A stretch of DNA of 64,000 bases. It comes from JABMNT01 sp048262255 (GTDB taxonomy: Bacteria > Pseudomonadota > Alphaproteobacteria > Rhodospirillales > Casp-alpha2). Of the stretch, positions 9,147-17,655 are shown piece by piece (position 1 is the first letter of the stretch; every line of letters begins with the position of its first letter). Both the position numbers and the translations under genes were made by a program. The notes below the pieces were generated by a model. That model was not told the origin of the DNA, did not search any database, and saw nothing but the letters and a program-made list of their open reading frames with translations. The stretch spans positions 806,001 through 870,000 of the forward strand of contig JBLXFH010000002.1 in NCBI GenBank assembly GCA_048262255.1, given 5' to 3'.

Positions 9147-10463
9147 ATGACGAAACATACAAACAAACCACGTCGCAATCCCCGTCGCTCATCTAGAAAA
9201 TCGCGCCAGATAACCGCGCCCCTTGTTGAGCAGACGGTTCGCATCGCCGAGCTGGGGCGCCATGGCGACGGCATGCCGGAATCGGCAGACGTCACTCCGC
9301 AACCGCAATTCGTGCCTTTTGCCCTGCCTGGCGAGCTGGTGCGCGTTGAAAGTGACGGCAAACGGGGACGGGTGATTGAAGTCCTTGAAGCCTCAGCAGA
9401 CCGGGCCGAAGCCTTTTGCCCGCATTTCACACACTGCGGCGGCTGCGCGGTGCAACATCTAAAAGAGGCCCCCTACCAGGCCTGGAAACGCGGAATTGTC
9501 GAGACGGCCCTGCGCTTCAAAAACCTGGATGTGGCCGTGGATGATCTGATTGACGCCCACGGCGACGGGCGGCGACGGGTCACCGTGCATGTCGCTTTTA
9601 CAAAAGGCAAAATTCTGGCGGGTTTCATGCAGGCCCGCAGCCGACAACTGATCGATATCGAAATCTGCCCCATACTGTCTCCCGGCCTGCTCAAGGCGCC
9701 CGAAGCCGCACGGCTTCTGGCCACGCCCTTCACAAAACGCGGCGCGCCGCTGGACATCGCCATAACCGATACGCCACAGGGCATGGACTGCGACATCCGG
9801 GGCGCTGGCGACGCCGATTATGAGACGCATATCGCGCTTGCCGAAGCGGCCGAACAAGCCGATCTGGCGCGCGTCTCTCTGGATGGCGGCATGGCTTTGG
9901 AACGGCGTAAACCACTGCTAAACATGGGGGCGCTCCGCGTCCCGCTGCCGCCCGAGTGTTTTCTGCAGGCGACCCACCTCGGCGAGGAAACCATCGCCCG
10001 GCTGGTTTTGGCTGAGCTTGCAGGACAGAAGAAAGTGGCCGACCTGTTTTGCGGAGTTGGGCCGTTTGCGCTCCGTCTCGCCAACAGCGCCGCCGTTTTT
10101 GCCGCCGACAGCAACGCTGAAGCTATAGATGCCCTGAAAACCGCCGTGCGGTTTGGCGAGAATTTAAAACCGGTGGAGGCCGTGGTCCGTGATCTGTTCC
10201 GCGACCCTCTCTACCATGGCGATCTCAACGCCTTTGATGCCATCATCTTCAACCCGGCCCGGGCTGGCGCCGAAGCGCAAGCCGAAGAGATTGCCCAATC
10301 CGACGTGCCGACAGTGATCTGTGTATCGTGCGATCCGGCCAGTCTCGCCCGCGACGCCCGAATTCTGGTCGATGGCGGTTATACCTTCACCCGCGCCAGC
10401 CCGGTCGATCAGTTCAAATATTCACCGCACGTCGAGACGGTTGCCGTGTTCCGGCGAGGTTGA
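9147..10463 (+). CDS. RumA/TrmA-family 23S rRNA (uracil-5-)-methyltransferase
   Basis: 438 residues: a basic N-terminal tail, a TRAM-type RNA-binding segment (~25-90), a [4Fe-4S] cysteine cluster (CPHFTHCGGCAVQHL near 91-105 plus a Cys in EICPILS), and a SAM-dependent methyltransferase domain with VADLFCGVGPFALRLA. The catalytic segment is CVSCDPASLARDA, with FNPARAG in the position of the usual DPPR motif. It forms 5-methyluridine in 23S rRNA, as RlmC/RlmD do. AGG lies shortly upstream of the ATG. It converges with the aminotransferase, with only 13 bp between stops. Confidence 0.9.
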   Translation: MTKHTNKPRRNPRRSSRKSRQITAPLVEQTVRIAELGRHGDGMPESADVTPQPQFVPFALPGELVRVESDGKRGRVIEVLEASADRAEAFCPHFTHCGGCAVQHLKEAPYQAWKRGIVETALRFKNLDVAVDDLIDAHGDGRRRVTVHVAFTKGKILAGFMQARSRQLIDIEICPILSPGLLKAPEAARLLATPFTKRGAPLDIAITDTPQGMDCDIRGAGDADYETHIALAEAAEQADLARVSLDGGMALERRKPLLNMGALRVPLPPECFLQATHLGEETIARLVLAELAGQKKVADLFCGVGPFALRLANSAAVFAADSNAEAIDALKTAVRFGENLKPVEAVVRDLFRDPLYHGDLNAFDAIIFNPARAGAEAQAEEIAQSDVPTVICVSCDPASLARDARILVDGGYTFTRASPVDQFKYSPHVETVAVFRRG

Positions 10464-10476
10464 CCCGCCTCCTTAT

Positions 10477-11679
10477 CTAGAACAACGCCTGACAGGCCGA
10501 CTGGATACGCAGGCAGGCTTCTTTCAGTTCCGCCATACTGGCCGCTGTTGAAATGCGGAAATAGGGCGACAGGCCATAGGCCGCTCCATGCACGGCGGCA
10601 ACGCCGGCGGTATAGAGCAGATACATCACCACATCTTCATCGGTCTCAATGACCTTGCCCTCCTGGGTCCGCCGGCCGATCAGCCCGGAACAGTTGGGAT
10701 ACACATAAAACGCTCCTTCCGGTTTCAGGCAAGTGAGGCCAGCGGTGTCGTTGATCATATCGACCACCATATCGCGCCGCGCCTGAAATTCAGCGGAACG
10801 TTTAGGCACAAAATCCTGCGGACCGTTCAGCGCCGCTATCGCTGCCGCCTGGCTGATTGACGACGGATTGCCGGTGTTCTGGTTTTGCAATTTGGTGATA
10901 TTGCGGATCAATTCTTCCGGGCCACCCGCATAACCCAGCCGCCAACCGGTCATGGAATAGGCCTTGGACGCGCCATTAATCGTCAGCACCCGCTCTTTCA
11001 GTTCCGGCACAACATCGGCCAGCGTTTCAAACTTACGGCCATCAAAGATAATATGCTCATAAATATCATCGCTCAGGATATAGACGTGAGGATGCCTCAG
11101 AAGAATCTCACCCAGTGCCAGCAAATCACTCTTAGTATAAATACTGCCACAGGGGTTGTTGGGTGAATTGAGGAAGAGCCATTTGGTCCGGGGCGTGATC
11201 GCCTTTTCCAGATCTTCCGGCTGCAACTTGAAGCCATTGGATTCATGACAGGTGACGGTAACGGGCACCCCTTCAACAAATTTCACCACATCCGGGTAAG
11301 CAACCCAATAGGGCGCCGTGACAATGGCTTCATCGCCTTTTTCAATGGTCGTCACCATGGCCGAGAAAATAATCTGCTTTCCGCCCGCACCGGCAACCAC
11401 CTGATCCGCCGTGTAATCCAGATTGTTCTCGCGTTTGAACTTGCCAATGATCGCCTCTTTCATTTCGGCAGTGCCGCCGGTTGGCGTGTATTTGGTTTCA
11501 TCGCGATCCATGGCGCGAATGACGGCTTCCTTGACGTGATCCGGCGTTGGAAAATCCGGTTCTCCCTGGCTCAGGCGGATTACATCGCGGCCCGTTGCGG
11601 CCAAGGCGCGTGCCTTTTGTGTCGCCACAGAACTGGCGGTCGGCTCAAAGCGGCTCATCCGCTCGGCAATCAATTTCAT
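10477..11679 (-). CDS. Class I pyridoxal-phosphate aminotransferase (aspartate-aminotransferase-like)
   Basis: 400 residues, full length for the I-gamma/I-beta aspartate aminotransferases common in alphaproteobacteria. Visible: GEPDFPTP (39-46), YTPTGGTAEMKEAI (64-77), NSPNNPCG (171-178), SDDIYEHI (203-210), the PLP lysine K239 in NGASKAYSMTGWRLGY, and PYFRISTA near the C-terminus with the substrate-carboxylate Arg. GAGGG lies nine bases before the ATG. Likely function: aspartate/2-oxoglutarate transamination, though related prephenate or aromatic specificity cannot be excluded. Confidence 0.88.
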   Translation of the reverse strand: MKLIAERMSRFEPTASSVATQKARALAATGRDVIRLSQGEPDFPTPDHVKEAVIRAMDRDETKYTPTGGTAEMKEAIIGKFKRENNLDYTADQVVAGAGGKQIIFSAMVTTIEKGDEAIVTAPYWVAYPDVVKFVEGVPVTVTCHESNGFKLQPEDLEKAITPRTKWLFLNSPNNPCGSIYTKSDLLALGEILLRHPHVYILSDDIYEHIIFDGRKFETLADVVPELKERVLTINGASKAYSMTGWRLGYAGGPEELIRNITKLQNQNTGNPSSISQAAAIAALNGPQDFVPKRSAEFQARRDMVVDMINDTAGLTCLKPEGAFYVYPNCSGLIGRRTQEGKVIETDEDVVMYLLYTAGVAAVHGAAYGLSPYFRISTAASMAELKEACLRIQSACQALF

Positions 11680-11777
11680 GGGGGAAACCCTCGACAGCGT
11701 TAAATCAGATTATCGACATACGCCAAGGGCGCTCCGGCGTCCAGAGCTTCCTAATCGCCAAGTTAAATCAATCCAGA

Positions 11778-12902
11778 TTATTGCGGCTCAATGCGCAAGA
11801 TTTGTCCGTCATCGGAATCAATCAGCACATAGATATAACCGTCCGGCCCTTGCCTGACATCGCGGATACGCTCATCCAGTTCGCTCAGGATTCGCTCTTC
11901 TTTTACCACCGCTTCGCCATCCAGAACCAGCCTCGCGATCAGTTGGTATTTCAATGCACCGACCAACAGATTGCCTTTCCATTTGGGGAATTTGTCGCCG
12001 GTATAGAAAGCCAGGCCAGACGGGGCGATGGACGGGTCCCAATAGTAGATGGGCTGCTCCATTCCTTGCTTGTGGGTGCCCTCACCGATTTTAAAGCCGG
12101 AATAATGACGACCATAGGAGATCACCGGCCAACCATAGTTTTTGCCCGCTTCGGGGATATTCAACTCATCGCCACCGCGTGCGCCATGTTCGACGGTCCA
12201 TAATTTTCCGCTGCTCGGATGCAGAGCGGCGCCCTGTGGATTGCGATGCCCGTAGGACCACACTTCCGGCCGGTATCCGGCGCGCCCGACAAAAGGGTTG
12301 TCGGCGGGGATGCTGCCATCGGCATTGATACGAATAACCTGGCCCCGGTTGATAGAAAAGTCCTGGGCTCGGTCACGCTCACCCCGCTCGCCAATGGTGA
12401 TGTACAACTTGCCGTCTGGAGAGAAAACCAGCCGCGAACCGAAATGACGACTGCTGTGGGTTTTCGGTAATTGTTGAAACAGGACTTTCAGATCGGTCAG
12501 CCGGTTGCCCGCTTCATCCAGCCTGGCGCGCGCCACGGCTGTCCCCGAACCGCCGCTCCCTGGCTCCGAATAAGACAGATAAACCAGCCGGTTGTCGGCG
12601 AAATCTGGATGCAGGGCAACATCCAGCATACCGCCCTGCCCACTGTCTACGACTTCTGGAACCCCTTTCAGGGGCGGCTGCAAGCGGCCATCCGACGCGA
12701 CCAGACGCACCCGGCCTTCGCGTTCCGTCACAATCATCCGTCCATCCGGCAAAAAGGCCAGTCCCCACGGATACTCCAGCCCTTTGGCGACCGTGATGAC
12801 GTTCAGTCTGTAATCCTCGGATTTTGCGGTCAAAGCGTCCGCCGCTGTCGCCACAAGTACGGCCAGTGGGAACAGAAGAATTGTGAAGAAAAAACGGGCC
12901 AT
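11778..12902 (-). CDS. Periplasmic GSDH-type PQQ-dependent aldose sugar dehydrogenase
   Basis: 374 residues with an N-terminal signal peptide (hydrophobic FFFTILLFPLAVLVATA, cleavage near ADALTA). The mature part has the glucose/sorbosone dehydrogenase beta-propeller marks: GLEYPWGLAFLPDGRMIVTEREG, DVALHPDF, HFGSRLVFSPDGKLYITIGERG, SYGHRNPQG, and WTVEHGARGGDELN. It resembles E. coli YliI, a soluble PQQ enzyme oxidising aldoses. No PQQ biosynthesis gene lies in the window, so the cofactor must come from elsewhere or be scavenged. Confidence 0.88.
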   Translation of the reverse strand: MARFFFTILLFPLAVLVATAADALTAKSEDYRLNVITVAKGLEYPWGLAFLPDGRMIVTEREGRVRLVASDGRLQPPLKGVPEVVDSGQGGMLDVALHPDFADNRLVYLSYSEPGSGGSGTAVARARLDEAGNRLTDLKVLFQQLPKTHSSRHFGSRLVFSPDGKLYITIGERGERDRAQDFSINRGQVIRINADGSIPADNPFVGRAGYRPEVWSYGHRNPQGAALHPSSGKLWTVEHGARGGDELNIPEAGKNYGWPVISYGRHYSGFKIGEGTHKQGMEQPIYYWDPSIAPSGLAFYTGDKFPKWKGNLLVGALKYQLIARLVLDGEAVVKEERILSELDERIRDVRQGPDGYIYVLIDSDDGQILRIEPQ

Positions 12903-12954
12903 GGCTTACGAATTCCTTATCCAGAGGTATAATCCGTTAATGAACCCCTTTTAT

Positions 12955-13896
12955 TTAAGAGTCAGGGACAGGTGTTTCAACCGGCTGGCCGCTTAAACAA
13001 AGCGCGACGTTTTGCAAAAACAAATCCCGTTTGGCGATGCCGGTTTCCGGGGCCCGCCCGGCGACATGCGGTGACAGGGTCAGGTTGGCAAGCCCAATAA
13101 CCGATGGCGGGACCACGGGCTCGCCGTCAAGCACATCGAGCCCGGCCCCGGCGATAACATCGGTCTTCAGGGCATGGACCAGCGCATCCGTATCCACAAC
13201 CGATCCACGCCCGATATTGACTATAATGCCTTCCGGTCCCAGATTTTCGAGAACCGCCGCATTGATCAGGTGCTGCGTTCCGGCCCCGCCCGGGCAGGCG
13301 CAGATCAGATAATCACTCCATGCCGCCAGCGCCACCACATCGGCATGAAAGGTATAATACACATCCCCCCGGGGAGAGCGGTTGGTGTAACCAATCTCAA
13401 GATCAAACCCCTTGGCCCTTTTGGCGATTTCCATGCCGATACGGCCAAGGCCTAAAATACCGAGGCGCTTGCCATAGACGCTGGGCCATTGATAACTGGC
13501 CTCAGACCAGCCGCCTTGCTGAACAACGCCGTGCATGGGAATGATCCGCCGCGCCGCAGCCAGCATCAGAGCCATGGCGTGATCGGCGACGGAGCGGCTG
13601 TTAGTGCCCGGGCCATGGGTCACCACAATGCCTTTTGCGCGGGCCGTGCTCACATCGATATTCTCATAACCCGCGCCATAGGCGCCGATGATTTTCAAAT
13701 CCGGTAATCGTTCTATTTCCGCCGCCGTGATACCGCGCGAGCCATTGGTTAAAACGATTTCCACGCCCGCATGCTCCGACTTAAAAAAATGTTCGCGGTC
13801 TATGGGGTTGCTGCACAGATGTATCTGGTATTTCTGTGCCATGGACACCAGCATGGATTCATGGACCGGACAGATAATGATCATTTGCTGCTTCAT
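12955..13896 (-). CDS. D-isomer-specific 2-hydroxyacid dehydrogenase (glyoxylate/hydroxypyruvate reductase-like)
   Basis: 313 residues. The NAD(P) loop is LGILGLGRIGMEIAKRA near 147-163; the catalytic Arg lies in VNIGRGSVVDTDAL (~232), Glu in DGEP, and His in LSPHVAGRAPET. It reduces 2-oxoacids such as glyoxylate or hydroxypyruvate to D-2-hydroxyacids, or the reverse. Its ATG overlaps the stop of the upstream HAD phosphatase (ATGA), so the two are coupled; glycolate/glyoxylate metabolism is a plausible shared theme. Confidence 0.88.
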   Translation of the reverse strand: MKQQMIIICPVHESMLVSMAQKYQIHLCSNPIDREHFFKSEHAGVEIVLTNGSRGITAAEIERLPDLKIIGAYGAGYENIDVSTARAKGIVVTHGPGTNSRSVADHAMALMLAAARRIIPMHGVVQQGGWSEASYQWPSVYGKRLGILGLGRIGMEIAKRAKGFDLEIGYTNRSPRGDVYYTFHADVVALAAWSDYLICACPGGAGTQHLINAAVLENLGPEGIIVNIGRGSVVDTDALVHALKTDVIAGAGLDVLDGEPVVPPSVIGLANLTLSPHVAGRAPETGIAKRDLFLQNVALCLSGQPVETPVPDS

Positions 13897-14615
13897 TGGG
13901 TTTCTCCCGAATTAAAGGCGTCAATCACTGTCACCAAATCACTTATCGACGGGATGACGTGGTCCGCCAGCATGGCCAGTTCCTGCGCTGAGCTGGTGCC
14001 GGTGAGCACGCCGACCCTGAGCGCCGCGTTGGCGTTTATCGCCATTTCCATGTCATGGGCATTATCGCCAACGACCATGACTTCCGACGGCAGACAGCCG
14101 GTTTTTTCACAGAACCCCAGCACCATGCCCGGCCCCGGCTTGATCCCATGACCGCTATCGTAACCACAGACAAAGTCGAAATGTTCCAGAATACCGAACG
14201 GGGCTAATGTTTCCCGCGCACTCTCAAGGCTGTCGCTGGTCGCCAGCCCAAGCTTCAGACCGCGCCCCGCCAGATGGCGGATCGTTTCTTTTAGATCCGG
14301 CACCGGTTTCGCGGTAAAGGCGGCAGCCGACTTGCCGACTCCATTGATAAGAGCCACCAGCGTTTCCACATCCCTGTCCGGTGCATATTTTTGCCAGGCA
14401 GCGGCGATTTCGTGGTTGCTGTAGGCGGCCAGTAGCGACCCGGAGGCAAATGTTCCCGTTTGCGCATCGTGGCCGCCCTCATGCATCATCCGCGCGGCGA
14501 TCTCCGGATCGCCATCGGCAATCAGCAGGGCAATGGCCTGAATGGCCGGTGACCATGTCGCATGGAAATCTAGAAGCGTCCCATCCTTATCAAATACAAT
14601 TCCGCGAATGGGCAA
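13893..14615 (-). CDS. HAD-superfamily phosphatase, phosphoglycolate-phosphatase-like (TTG start)
   Basis: 240 residues from a TTG at 14615. CAGGAG lies eight bases upstream of this TTG and the product begins MPIRGIVFDKDGTLLDF; longer frames starting up to 14765 add a region with no similarity pattern. HAD motif I is DKDGT (two Asp), motif II is the Ser in LATSDSLESA, motif III is a Lys in GIKPGPGM, and motif IV is VVGDNAHDMEMA. It most resembles Gph. It is the first gene of a coupled pair with the 2-hydroxyacid dehydrogenase. Confidence 0.85.
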   Translation of the reverse strand: MPIRGIVFDKDGTLLDFHATWSPAIQAIALLIADGDPEIAARMMHEGGHDAQTGTFASGSLLAAYSNHEIAAAWQKYAPDRDVETLVALINGVGKSAAAFTAKPVPDLKETIRHLAGRGLKLGLATSDSLESARETLAPFGILEHFDFVCGYDSGHGIKPGPGMVLGFCEKTGCLPSEVMVVGDNAHDMEMAINANAALRVGVLTGTSSAQELAMLADHVIPSISDLVTVIDAFNSGETQ

Positions 14616-14751
14616 TAGTCGGGCTCCTGATGTGGGGATTGGTGGTCCGATATAAAGATAGATATTGCGGGAAAACAATCCAGACTGGCAACGACCAAAA
14701 TGATCCTTTACGTCTTTATTAAGCATAAATAGACGCGTAAATAAAACGGCA

Positions 14752-16416
14752 ATGCGTAAAACCAAAGATTTCGATTATATCATTATCGGCGCCGGGTCCG
14801 CTGGCTGCGTTCTCGCCAACCGCCTGAGCGCCGATTTGGATATTTCCGTTCTGCTCATTGAAGCGGGGCCTATGGATCACAGCCTGTTCATCCATATGCC
14901 GTCGGCCTTTGCCTGGCCGCTGGCAGATGATAAATACAACTGGTTTTACGAGAGCCAGCCGGAACCCTTCATGGATAACCGCCGCATGTATTGTCCGCGC
15001 GGCCGGGTTTTGGGCGGCTCCAGTTCCATCAACGGCATGTGTTATGTGCGCGGCCATGCCTTGGACTATGACCGCTGGGCCGGCAATCAATTACCCAGTT
15101 GGTCCTACGCCCACTGCCTGCCTTATTTCCAAAAAGCCGAAACCTGGGAACTGGGAGCCGATGACTACCGCGGTGACAACGGGCCTCTGCATGTCACTGA
15201 CGGGCCCTGTAAAAACCCGCTCTATGAGGCGTTTATCGAGGCGGGCGTCCAGGCCGGATACCCGAAAACCGACGACATGAACGGTCACCAGCAGGAAGGC
15301 TTCGGCCATATGCAGATGACCACTCACAAGGGCCGGCGCTGGAGCACGGCCAACGCCTATTTGCGCCCGGTACTGGACCGCCCCAACCTGAAGATCATGG
15401 TCCAGACCCTGACCCACCAAATCCTGTTTGATGGCATGCGGGCCAACGGGGTCGAGATCGGCCACAAAGGGCAAACCTATACAGTTCGTGCCAAGCGCGA
15501 GATCATCTGCTGCGGAGGTGCCATCAATTCACCTCAGCTCCTCATGCTGTCGGGGATTGGCGATGGCAACCAGTTGAAGACGCATGGAATTCCGGTCCTC
15601 AATGAGCTTAAGGGCGTTGGCGCCAACCTGCAGGACCACCTGGAAATTTATGTGCAAATGGCCTGCACCCAGCCGATCACCCTTTATTCCGCCACCAAGC
15701 CGCTCAACAAACTTAAAATCGGTCTGGAATGGTTGTTGTCCCGGCAGGGCCTGGGCGCGACCAATCACTTTGAAGCGGGGGGTTTTATCCGCAGTAATAA
15801 AGGCGTGCCGCATCCCGATCTACAGTATCATTTCCTGCCCATGGCGGTTTCCTATGACGGTTCATCCGCCGCCGATGGACATGGCTTTCAGGCCCATGTG
15901 GGTCCCATGCGATCAACCAGCCGGGGTCATGTGCGCCTGACCACTGCCGACCCGACGGATCATCCCTCCATTCTGTTCAACTACATGTCAACCGAACAGG
16001 ACCGCCAGGAAATGCGCGCTGCCATTCGCCTGACCCGCGAGATCTTTGCGCAAGCGGCCTTTGATCCATACCGGGGCGATGAACTTGCGCCAGGCAACGA
16101 AGCACAGTCCGATGCCGATCTGGACGCTTTTGTCCGGGCTTTTGGGGAAAGCGCCTATCATCCAAGCGGCACATGCAAGATGGGCGTGGCGGCCGACGCA
16201 GAAGCGGTGGTTGATGAGGATCTGCGGGTACACGGCGTTGATGGCCTGCGGGTGGTTGACGCCTCGGTCATGCCGAGCATTGTCAGCGGCAATTTGAACG
16301 CGCCGACCATCATGATCGCCGAGAAGGCCGCAGACATCATTCTTGAAAAGCCAATACTTCCGCCATCGACCGCCCGGCCCTATCAGGCTGTGAACTGGCA
16401 GACAGCGCAGCGCTGA
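14752..16416 (+). CDS. GMC-family FAD oxidoreductase, choline-dehydrogenase-like (BetA)
   Basis: 554 residues, the usual GMC length. FAD-binding loop GAGSAGCVLANRL (13-25), GMC signature RGRVLGGSSSINGM, and a C-terminal active-site segment AYHPSGTCKMG with the catalytic His, followed by SGNLNAPTIMIAEKAAD. Family enzymes oxidise primary alcohols such as choline or polyols at a bound FAD. No betaine aldehyde dehydrogenase or BetI-like regulator is adjacent, so choline as substrate is not supported by context. It is divergent from the HAD gene; the ribosome binding site is weak. Confidence 0.85.
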   Translation: MRKTKDFDYIIIGAGSAGCVLANRLSADLDISVLLIEAGPMDHSLFIHMPSAFAWPLADDKYNWFYESQPEPFMDNRRMYCPRGRVLGGSSSINGMCYVRGHALDYDRWAGNQLPSWSYAHCLPYFQKAETWELGADDYRGDNGPLHVTDGPCKNPLYEAFIEAGVQAGYPKTDDMNGHQQEGFGHMQMTTHKGRRWSTANAYLRPVLDRPNLKIMVQTLTHQILFDGMRANGVEIGHKGQTYTVRAKREIICCGGAINSPQLLMLSGIGDGNQLKTHGIPVLNELKGVGANLQDHLEIYVQMACTQPITLYSATKPLNKLKIGLEWLLSRQGLGATNHFEAGGFIRSNKGVPHPDLQYHFLPMAVSYDGSSAADGHGFQAHVGPMRSTSRGHVRLTTADPTDHPSILFNYMSTEQDRQEMRAAIRLTREIFAQAAFDPYRGDELAPGNEAQSDADLDAFVRAFGESAYHPSGTCKMGVAADAEAVVDEDLRVHGVDGLRVVDASVMPSIVSGNLNAPTIMIAEKAADIILEKPILPPSTARPYQAVNWQTAQR

Positions 16417-16578
16417 CAAATCAGTGCGAATCGTTTCGAATAAAAAACGGACTTTTTTGAAGTTTTTTCATAAATTAAGATATTAAAATTTGTAACATAT
16501 TGTTTTTAAACAATAAATATTTTTACAAAGTGTGACGCTCATCACTTCACCCAACAGGCAAAAATGCCATTATACTAC

Positions 16579-16664
16579 GGCGATTGGCGCTGTTCCTCCC
16601 TTATGAAGCCCAATCGCCTCCCTGTTAAACTCACCGGGTCTCTTTACGACCCGGTATTTTTTTA
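16579..16664 (+). ncRNA. Candidate small RNA with anti-Shine-Dalgarno CCTCCC loop
   Basis: A TATACT box (16571-16576) precedes a 9-bp stem GGCGATTGG (16579-16587) with CCAATCGCC (16610-16618). The 22-base loop contains TTCCTCCC (16593-16600). A canonical terminator follows at 16633-16664. The layout resembles alphaproteobacterial sRNAs of the CUCCUCCC type (alpha-r14, CcsR and relatives), which expose an anti-SD sequence in a hairpin loop. No good -35 sits 17 bases upstream; a CTTCAC at 16545 is 20 bases away. No open reading frame explains this interval. Confidence 0.55.
16633..16664 (+). terminator. Rho-independent terminator of the candidate sRNA
   Basis: Perfect 8-bp stem ACCGGGTC (16633-16640) with GACCCGGT (16648-16655), 7-base loop, then A followed by seven T. 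It is 217 bp past the GMC stop, so it more likely ends the small RNA than the GMC transcript. Confidence 0.85.
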
Positions 16665-16680
16665 TCTCAATTCTGACGCT

Positions 16681-17184
16681 CTAAAAGGCCAGCAGATCGG
16701 CAATGCTTTCGATTCCAGCTTCCGCGCAGGCTTCATCGGCCTCACCACCCGGCGCACCGGAAACCCCGATCCCGCCGACAATCGAACCCGCCGATTCAAT
16801 AATCAGCCCGCCGCCTGCCATCAGGGCCTTATCGACAAAGCGAATCCCCGATTGCGCCTGGCCCGATTGTGTCAGTTCGGTCAGTTCCATGGTACTGGTA
16901 CGAAAACTTACAGCCGTCCAGGCCTTGCGGTAGGCGGTATCGGTGGTATGGGCTCCGGCATACTGGTCGCGAATATTGACCTGCAAATTGCCCATGCGGT
17001 CTACAACCGCAACGGCCACCTGAAAACCACGCGCGCGGCAATCCTTCATGGTCGTATGGGCCAGTTGCAGAGCCGTATCCAGCGTCAGTTGCTTGAATTC
17101 CACAAGACCTTCATCCGCCAGAGCGGACCCGGAACCAATAATTCCGGTCAGAATGGCCAGAACGGATAGTGTTTTTTTCAGCAT
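16681..17184 (-). CDS. Secreted GlcG/HbpS-family (DUF336) protein
   Basis: 167 residues from the ATG at 17184, which has GGAGG seven bases upstream; the ATG at 17190 is too close to it. A signal peptide (KKTLSVLAILTGIIGSGSALA) precedes the haem-degrading-protein-like domain, marked by VAVAVVDRMGNL, the Tyr-containing TDTAYRKAWTA, and GGGLIIESAGSIVGGIGVSGAPGGEADEACAEAG. Family members bind haem or small molecules. It is the last gene of the leftward soxF-soxS group (40 bp after soxS), so a periplasmic accessory role in sulfur oxidation is an inference from context. Confidence 0.85.
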   Translation of the reverse strand: MLKKTLSVLAILTGIIGSGSALADEGLVEFKQLTLDTALQLAHTTMKDCRARGFQVAVAVVDRMGNLQVNIRDQYAGAHTTDTAYRKAWTAVSFRTSTMELTELTQSGQAQSGIRFVDKALMAGGGLIIESAGSIVGGIGVSGAPGGEADEACAEAGIESIADLLAF

Positions 17185-17224
17185 TGTCATGCCTCCCTTG
17201 TTAGGTGATTTAAAAATTTTACGC

Positions 17225-17590
17225 TCATGAACGCTTCGGTAATTTTGCGACCAGCGTTTCCAAAAAGCCCCAAAAGAAGTCTTCGCCCGGATAGCCGGAA
17301 ATCCGACCAACCTCGCGGCCCTCATCCACCAAAATAAAAGTTGGCGTATAGACAATTCCACGCAGCCCGCTCAAATCAGAAGGAAGCGGATCATGGATGG
17401 ATACGCGACGCAGCGGCGCCAGATGTCCTTCCTCGGTTTTTGGATATATGTCGGCAATGTCTGTATCCCACATTTCACAATAGGAGCAGGCCGGAGAGTC
17501 AAACATCACTAATTCAGCGGCATGTCCGCCTGCAGGCGCCAGGACCACATATGCTGAACTCAAAAGAAACAGGAAAACCGACTTGATCAT
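17225..17590 (-). CDS. soxS: SoxS-type periplasmic thioredoxin
   Basis: 121 residues from the ATG at 17590, starting directly with a signal peptide (MIKSVFLFLLSSAYVVLAP, cleavage near GGHA-AE). The redox site is SPACSYCEMW (CxxC); GIVYTPTFILVDEGREVGRISGY carries the cis-Pro and the C-terminal fold. This is the SoxS pattern; in Paracoccus SoxS keeps the SoxYZ carrier reduced and active. It lies 65 bp downstream of soxF in the same direction, with an AT-rich repeat site (17613-17638) in between. Confidence 0.85.
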   Translation of the reverse strand: MIKSVFLFLLSSAYVVLAPAGGHAAELVMFDSPACSYCEMWDTDIADIYPKTEEGHLAPLRRVSIHDPLPSDLSGLRGIVYTPTFILVDEGREVGRISGYPGEDFFWGFLETLVAKLPKRS

Positions 17591-17612
17591 GAACCTGCTT
17601 TTCCCTTCACCC

Positions 17613-17638
17613 TTATACTTTACAATTATTGAATGTTT
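17613..17638. promoter_or_regulatory. Sox-type inverted-repeat operator, copy 1
   Basis: The sequence TTATACTTTACAATTATTGA followed by ATGTTT closely matches the operator at 19032-19061 (shared core TTTAnAATTATTGAAT). It lies just upstream of soxS, inside the soxF-soxS gap. Confidence 0.5.
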
Positions 17639-17655
17639 GTGATCAACCCACAGCC

